DNA of 64,000 nt, taken from positions 33,481,096 through 33,545,095 of the forward strand of contig CM068543.1 of assembly GCA_035048495.1 (NCBI GenBank), in the 5' to 3' direction. A program made the translations under genes and the position numbers. Of the stretch, positions 57,310-64,000 are shown piece by piece (the stretch's first letter is position 1; each line of letters starts with the position of its first letter). This stretch comes from Euptelea pleiosperma (Eukaryota > Streptophyta > Magnoliopsida > Ranunculales > Eupteleaceae). Under the pieces are notes generated by a model. It was not told the origin of the DNA, searched no databases, and worked only from the letters and a program-made list of their open reading frames with translations.

Positions 57310-58240
57310 GGATCCACCATCTCAGAGATCAAGAGGAAAATGATATTAGCAAAAACAGTAGAACTAGGGAACAAAAGAAAAACAAGGCTACATCAAAAAT
57401 CATTTTTTGTTGCAACCTGGAGAAAGTCTTCGAAACCCAGGAAATAGAGAAAACTCAAATAAAATATCAAAGGAATTCAGGAAAATTTCAAGCTCTGGAA
57501 TTTGCGAAAAAATATATCAAAGCGTGAAAAACAAAGATTAGAACATCAATGGACCAACCCTAATTGGGCCCTGTAGGATCTTCCCTAGGACGTAGGACCA
57601 AATACAGAAAGAAAAAAGGGGACAGGATTGACAGATAATATATGACAGATGAAAAAAAAAAGGGAAATTCAAAAAGGGATTAAAAAAATACCTAAAGCTT
57701 AATAGATAAAGACAGGCGTTTCGAAGAGTTTATATTTGCTAGAAGAGGATCTTAGGTCTAACCTTTAATAGATTGTGACTCAATCCTGAGTCCTCACCTC
57801 CAGCTATGATACCATGAAACCTATTTGGCGAGTTCATATATATTACGGCTAATACTCTTACACCATCTATTATCATTTTTAGACCCCTCATTTTATGCTA
57901 ATAAGTTTATCTAACACAACTTTTCACACACTTTGGGTTTCATCAGAAGTATGTATTTCCATTACTTGGGCATCTCCCATGTAGTAGCACAGGAACATTA
58001 ATGATAATATCTTAAAGAGACCCAGTGATAGATTCCAAACATCCCAATCATGACTAATTGCTCCAAAAGGCTAACTGTTATAAACATCATTCTCTTCCTA
58101 GCAAGCAGTATGCACAGCGGAATTTCATTTGAAAAAGTGCTCAAAAGGATTATAGGTGGCAACACATGTTGTCCGCAATCCCTAATATTTTGGATTGTGA
58201 TCACCAGTTTGTATAGCATGTTTGTTGTAGAATGGGATCA
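57310..58240. other. No gene seen
   Basis: About 0.9 kb between the hAT MITE and the LINE. AT-rich, with short open frames only; none has a recognisable domain. Confidence 0.35.
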
Positions 58241-58256
58241 TCATTGTAGATGAAAA

Positions 58257-60838
58257 ATGGAGAAGAACTCATTTCGGGTGCTCAAGATTGCTGTGGAAGC
58301 TAAGCTCTTCGTCTTTACAGAGATCTTGAGGGGCAGTAAAACATTGATCAGAGTGCGAGAACAAGGTAGCAGATGGGTCAAGGAGGCCGATATTCCAGCC
58401 AAGATTGGACGACGGCTCGTGGCTGCTTTTAGAGACGGGGTGAAGGCTAAAGCTTCTAGGAAGACGGCTATCTAGGGTAGGTGCTTCATAGCGGAGGAGG
58501 GAGTAATGGTAAAGGCCGCTTCATCAGATTCTCAGAGTTCACTTCTCATGGCAGGAATAGAATGTTCTGTTTTCTGGAAGGATCCAAAGGCAATGGTTGG
58601 GATTCTTTGGCCAACGGGCTAGAATCTTTCCAGAAGAACCAAGCCGGAAAGAGAGGGACCGAGCAGAGCTCATCAGGGATGTGTCCTGAAATTGAATCCC
58701 AGGTCTCCGGAAAAATCGTGGGTGTCGGTCCAACAATAAAGATTGTAACAAACTACCCTGGTTCATTTTCCACCGCTTTTGGCCAATGGAGTCAGGCTAT
58801 GATCTACGAATCTTCGGAGGATTTAACGAACTGGGAAGATATAGTAGTAGCCCTGAACGTTGTGTCCAGTGTATCTCCCCTTTTCCATGTTATCCCTTGT
58901 GGGGGACGGAAGAGATTATTCTTCATGGAGAGCTTTACCATCTTCAAATTTCTTTGTGCTTTGACTTCGATAAGAGTAGGGGAGACCATCATTTATTTGA
59001 GCAGATGGTGGCGGCGGTGAATGCAGAGGATGTGGCTGGGCTCTTCCATCCGATTTGGATCCATATCAGAGGACTCCCTTTTCATCTGTGGAATGACAAC
59101 ATCTTTGGATGCATAGGCCGGATGGTGGGAGGTTTGGTGGAGATCGATCAATCAGCTTTGTTTGGTGTGGATTACAGAATGGTTAGACTGAAAGTGGGCA
59201 GTAGAGAAGATAATATCCCGAGAAGGTTGTCCATTAAGGATAGGGGTGTAGCATTCTCCATCCAGATCACGATTGAGACGGAAGGAGAGAGAGAGATGTT
59301 TATCAGGGTTCCGCTGGTGTTCATGTTCACCCCCCCTTTAAGGTTCTTGAGAACTACAGTGAGGCTATGGAGAATGGTTTTTCCGACAAAGGTAGCGGCG
59401 CGTCAACGAGGACGGAGGAGGTGAGTCGAGTGGTAGACTCTTTTGCTCCTGTTGCTAAAGGTGTCGTGTCTTCTTCTGATGGGAGGAGAAATATGGATTC
59501 AATTCTCAATCGACACGTAGGTGAAAAGACTTTGCCACTGATTTCAAATTCACATTTGAATAGAGGGGACTCTTCTAGGGAAGTTGCATCACTGGGCAGC
59601 CTAGGCGGGAGAACTCAACTTTCAAACACGTGGCGCTACCCTGGTAACGGCGATCTTGATAAGGTCGAAACACGTAACGTCATCGGGATGAGAGAATCAA
59701 TAGGGCACAAGATTCGCAACCACATTCGGGTCGCCATTTCAAAAGAGTTTTCAATAGGGGTTCGGGTCGTGGTTTTTTCTCTCAACCAACAGAGCGGGTT
59801 AACGGGCCAACTAATGATACTCAAATAGATAACCCATATCCTTATAAGAATAAGCTGGACGTTAGGCAACCCAGTAGAGATGTTAAGAAAGATTCAGTAT
59901 ATTTACCTGCGACCAAGAAGTTAGTTGCTGAAAGGGAGCATGATGGCCTCACACCAAAGGTAAGAGGGTACTCCCCCCCCCCCCCCCACCCGTCCTCTTC
60001 TCGATCTTCATCCTCTAATGCTCCAACAACGGCTCAATGTTTGGGGGTCAAGTTACCTAGCCCTAATTGTACCGGGTCTGCAGAACCATCACGTAGGTCC
60101 GTGGAAGTCGAAGCATCAGAAGCTTGTTCAACTATCCCAGCAACTAGCTTTAACAAAGGAGTAGCATTCTCAGTAACACATGCGTCTGATCACCTACCCA
60201 TAATCTTGAAGGAAATTGAGGCCACCGGTGACGTAACTAAGAGTACGGGCAAATCATTCTGTGGTGGGAGCAGGCGATCTTGTATATGACCCTTTAGAGA
60301 GGAAGTAGAATCTTTGGGGCGAGAAGAAGTTCATAAATCAAGGTTATTACAATTAATGGGGAATCTCGGAATGCCAGAGCCTCAGGCTCTCTCCGCTCTG
60401 GGTGGACTTGATCTACAACAGTGGTTTAGAGACAATATCATCAAGCTGGGGATCTCCCTGGGTCTATCATTCGAAGGCCATGAAGACGAGACCAGAACAC
60501 TACTCTTTTCCATCTTAGGGCTCCCTAAGGAATCTACCATTAGTCCCAGGAAGGCCAGACTTTGCCTTGTAGGTAGGAATTCAGAGGATCCCAAAAAGGG
60601 TAGCACCACAATTGATGAGAATGCGGATCCTAATGCTATCAGCGTTGTGGTTACAGATACAAGGGAGCTCGAGGATGGCTTTGTTCTAGAAGAGAAGGGG
60701 GAGGGCGAGAAGGGTTTGTTATCCACCCCAAAGCACAAACAAGCTAGAGTCAACAGGGAAATTCAGAGACTACCCTACCCTTACAATTCAGGTGAATGTA
60801 TGGTCTATGGCAGCAAGCGTGGAGGAAGTAAAAGCTAG
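58257..60838 (+). pseudogene. LINE ORF1 (DUF4283-like), frameshifted
   Basis: It starts MEKNSFRVLKIAVEAKLFVF. After frame changes, the block LFHPIWIHIRGLPFHLWN and GRMVGGLVEID (about 59040-59150) marks the DUF4283-type RNA-binding domain of plant L1 ORF1. The C-terminal part to 60838 is Ser- and charge-rich without a clear zinc knuckle. ORF1 proteins bind the element RNA. Confidence 0.7.
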
Positions 60839-60845
60839 ATCTTTA

Positions 60846-61605
60846 ATGCAGCTTATGATTTTATCTTGGAACATCCGTGGTTTGGGTAATAAGGACAGAA
60901 GAGCAGTGGTGAAAAGCTTATGCAAACGTTAGGGTGTGAATGCTCTGATTCTCCAGGAGACTAAAGTGGAGAAAATAAATTTGGCTTTTGTTCACGAGCT
61001 CTATGGCTTTTCTGATTGTGGCTGCCAAGATCTTCCGGCAATTGGAACAGCGGGGGGCGTCGTAATTATTTGGAACCGTAAGTACTTTGAGGTGGATGAA
61101 GCGCTAGTCGGAGCCTTCTCGGTGTCTGTTCGGTGCAAAGGTGTAGGGGAGAATGCAGTATGGACTCTTACAGGGGTGTATGGACCTTCATCTAGAGGCT
61201 TTCGGGATCAGTTTTGGGGAGAATTGGAGGACATAGCGGGATTATGGGAGGACCCGTGGTGCATTGGCGGGGAATTTAATGTCACTCATTTTGTGCATGA
61301 AAAGAATGTTGGGGGAAGAGTGACTAAGAGCATGTGGGACTTTGGAGAATTTATTGATAGGAACTTCCTTACGGATCACCCATGTGTGGGGGAAGGTTTA
61401 CCTGGTCTAACAATCAAGATCATCCCACTCTTTGCAGATTGGACAGATTTTGAGTCTCGACCAATTGGGAGGAACAGTTCCCGGGAGTTTCTTCGCTTGC
61501 TCTCCCTAGACCTGCTTCGGATCACAACCCCTTGGTCTTGGACTGCGGAGATTTTAGTTCCCGCCCTATCCCTTTACGTTTCGAAAAATGTGGGCTGAGT
61601 AGTTC
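60846..61605 (+). pseudogene. LINE ORF2 endonuclease domain
   Basis: It starts MQLMILSWNIRGLGNKDRRA with the Asn of the WNIRG motif. A stop TAG is at 60933-60935, and then LILQETKVE holds the catalytic Glu. TLTGVYGP and WCIGGEFNVT follow (normally GDFN, so the catalytic Asp is Glu here). A frameshift before about 61500 moves the final SDHNPLVLDC block to another frame. It would nick target DNA to prime insertion. Confidence 0.8.
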
Positions 61606-62935
61606 TCAATTCAAGAAAAGAGTGGAGTGGTGGAAATCATTCTCTTTTGCAAGAAAGGCGGGGGAGTCTTTTAGGCATAAACTCAAAGCACTTAAAAGCA
61701 TGATTAAGCAGTGGAACCAGGAGGAGTTTGGAAGAATCGATAAGCAAAAGGGGTTAGTTCTTGAGAAGATCATCTTGCTCGACAAGGAGGACATAAACCC
61801 TCTGTCTTTGGAGGACCGGATGTACAGAGTGAATTTAAAGGCGAAATATCAGCGTATGGTGAAACTGGAAGAAATCAGTTGGAAATAGAAATCTAGAATT
61901 AAAGGGTTGAAAGAGGGGGACAACACCAGATACTTCCAAAAGGTAGCAAATGCCAATAAGAGGAGAAATCACTTGTTCCGTGTCAAGGTCTACGGTGATT
62001 CTTTGGAAGGCGACGACAATATTAGGGACGGTGTGGTGAGGTTTTACTCGGATCTTTATTCTGACTCTACCTCCTTCCGCCCGAAGTTGGACGAACTTGA
62101 TTTCGATCAGATTAGTACGGGAGATAGGGAGAGCTTGGAAAGACCCTTCGAGGAGGATGAGGTTTTGTGCGCCATTGCTGCATTGGCAGGAGATAAGGCG
62201 CCTGGGCCTGATGGATTCACTCTTGCTTTCTTCAAGTAGTGTTGGGATATAATGGGTGCTGATTTCATGAAATTTGTGGCTGAATTTCAAGAGGAGGGAT
62301 TCTTAGACTTTACATCTAACAGCACCTTCATAGCGTTGATCCCGAAATGTTCAGGGGCATTCGACATTGCCGATTTCAGACCTATCAGCTTGGTGGGTAG
62401 TGTGTATAAAATTATTGCCAAGATGTTAGCCACGAGGATCCGTAAGGTGTTACCTTCAGTCATTTCCTCATTTCAAGGAGCTTTCGTCAATGGGTGCCAA
62501 ATTCTAGACGGTGTTCTTATAGTCAATGAGTGTATAAATTCCAGATCCAGATCAAGCGAACTGGGGATCATCTGCAAAATTGACATGGAAAAAGCTTACA
62601 ATTATGTCGATTGGAGATTTCTGGATTACATGCTTAGCTTCGTAGACAAATGGAGGCTTTGGATTTGGAAATGCATCTCTTCTGCCTCCTTTTCTGTTTT
62701 AGTTAAAAGGTCCCCAGCCGGTTACTTTAACAGTTCCAGGAGGTTGAGGCAAGGAGATTTGTTATCGCCTTACTTGTTCCTTGTGGTGGAAGAAGCGCTA
62801 GGCAATATGATCACTAGCGCCGTCAACTTAGGCGGGTTGGAAGGTTTTGAGGCAGCCCCTGGAGTTCCCGTTATCTCCCATCTGCAATTTGCGCATGACA
62901 CTAATGTATTATTGGTCCCTTTACTACTCAGATAA
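61532..62935 (+). pseudogene. LINE ORF2 reverse transcriptase domain
   Basis: One frame with stops at 61886 and 62237. The linker has GDNTRYFQKVANANKRRN. RT blocks DKAPGPDGFTLAFFK, FIALIPKCSGAFDIADFRPI, ISSFQGAFVNGCQILDGVLI and RLRQGDLLSPYLFLVVEE follow. The catalytic box reads FAHDTN (62889-62906) instead of FADDT, so one of the two metal-binding Asp residues is lost. Confidence 0.85.
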
Positions 62936-64000
62936 GATATCTTAAGAGGTCTCCTTTGCTGCTTTGAAGCTGCGTCTGGATTGCGGGTTAATTTGACTAA
63001 GAGTAAGGTCTATGGGGTGGGAAGGGTGGAGAACATTAACGACCTAGCTAGCATCATTGAATTGCCGCATCGATAGCTTGCCTTCTACTTGGACAAGTTA
63101 TAGATCGAGAGCTATGTGGGAGCCAGTTATTGAATGCTTCAGGAAGCGGCTAATAGCGTGGAAATCAAGATATTTATCCAACGGGGGTAGATTGGTCCTT
63201 ATCAAGAGTACTCTCCCTTGCCTACCCAATTATTATATGTCTCTCTTTTCCATCCCTTGTTATGTGGCGAATGCTTTGGAGAATATCATGAGGGATTTCC
63301 TGTGGAATGATAGCGAGGGGGGGCCAGGAGAATGCATTTGATAGGTTGGAAGACGGTGTGCAAAGCAAAGGATAAAGGAGGTTTGGGCATCAAGAACATT
63401 AAGTTGATGAATCAAGCCTTACTGAGCAAATGGCTATGGAGGTTTGGAGTGGAACTTTCTAGTCCTTGGAGGGAGGTCACAGCAGGCAAGTAGGGCTTGT
63501 CCTCATTCGGATGGGAATGCAGAGCCATTCATCAAACTTACAGGTGCAGTGGGTGTCGCCGGCAATCTACTCTTATCCCTTGGTGTCAAAGGGCAAGTTC
63601 CTTTCATTTCCAAGTTCTGCGATGACTTTGATAGGGGGGTCCATTTTGTAGCAGGAGCAGGTGATAGAATCAGATTCTGGGAGGATCTGTGGTGCGGTGA
63701 GACCTCATTCAGTGAGGATTTCCCAAATCTCTATTCCTTATCTGATCGGAAGTCTTGGTCTATAAAGAATTGTGCTCTTCTCGGAGGGGAGGCAATGGGG
63801 TGGAACTTCGGATTTAGAAGAAACCTGAATGATTGGGAAATTGAGCCCCTATCTAGACTTCTTCAGTTGCAGGATGTCCACTTACAACCCTTATCCCTGG
63901 ATAAGCGGGAATGGATTTGGTCCAAAGGCGGTTCTTATACGGTTCAATCCTTCTATGGGGTGTTACACAGTTCTAGCGGGCCTACTTTTCCGGTTTCCAT
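62936..64000 (+). pseudogene. LINE ORF2 C-terminal region, incomplete
   Basis: After a frameshift near 62930 come RKRLIAWKSRYLSNGGRLVL, IKSTLPCLPNYYMSLF and GGLGIKNIKLMNQALLSKWL, the conserved blocks after RT in plant L1. Stops are frequent. The zinc-binding and RNase H parts would lie beyond the window. Confidence 0.75.

Larger units (their letters stand above)
58240..64000 (+). mobile_element. L1-type LINE, decayed, cut by the window end
   Basis: A plant L1 element with ORF1 (58257-60840), then ORF2 with endonuclease (60846-61600), RT (61900-62935) and the downstream region, which continues past 64000. The order and motifs are those of plant L1 elements. It carries stops and frameshifts in every domain, so it is inactive. 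The 5' border is approximate. A 12-base C run lies near 59976-59987. Confidence 0.85.

Overview
This is nuclear DNA of a flowering plant with a repeat-rich genome. The evidence is a spliced plant-type housekeeping gene with GT/AG introns, plant lineages of LTR retrotransposons (Ty1/copia with initiator-Met primer sites, Ty3/gypsy of the Tat type), plant L1 and RTE LINE remnants, and many hAT-like and long-inverted-repeat MITEs. No bacterial operon, rRNA, tRNA or CRISPR locus is visible. The species cannot be named from sequence alone.

Layout. 1-8.3 kb: old LTR fragments, an hAT-type MITE (3398-3898) inside a gypsy-like LTR, a 50-bp minisatellite (4140-4520) and an LTR fragment in reverse orientation (6790-7185). 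8327-14495: a complete non-autonomous copia-type element with 1.6-kb LTRs, target-site duplication (TSD) GTAAT, a truncated gag and no pol. 14900-26117: an 11.2-kb Tat-lineage gypsy element on the minus strand (gag, protease, RT, RNase H, integrase, all decayed) with an opposing ORF on the plus strand and two kinds of tandem repeat. 27676-46677: the one complete host gene, actin-interacting protein 1 (AIP1, a 609-residue WD40 protein), on the minus strand in six exons. Its introns have been inflated by nested transposons: a copia element holding a second, rearranged copia element that itself holds an hAT-like MITE (intron 5); a 1.1-kb hAT-like element, a third copia fragment and a TIR element carrying a solo LTR (intron 2); an L1 tail (intron 3); an RTE LINE remnant (intron 1). 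46.8-52 kb, the AIP1 upstream region: at least seven related palindromic MITEs and a 32-bp perfect hairpin. 54.7-54.9 kb: two exons of a pyridoxal kinase (SOS4-like) gene fragment. 56883-57257: an hAT MITE with perfect TSD. 58.2-64 kb: a decayed L1 LINE with ORF1 (DUF4283-like), endonuclease and RT, running off the window.

How it works together. Only AIP1 is convincingly functional: its joined exons give an uninterrupted frame, and every intron keeps GT/AG ends despite up to 9 kb of insertions. The transposons record layered insertion. The most unusual items are (a) a 26-bp copy of the AIP1 exon 2/intron 2 junction inside an upstream MITE, (b) a copia insertion whose 5' LTR, primer site and leader are inverted although the TSD is intact, (c) gag-only LTR element copies whose LTRs carry about 13 short palindromes each, and (d) the opposing, apparently spliced ORF in the Tat element. 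I found no convincing new defence or metabolic system.
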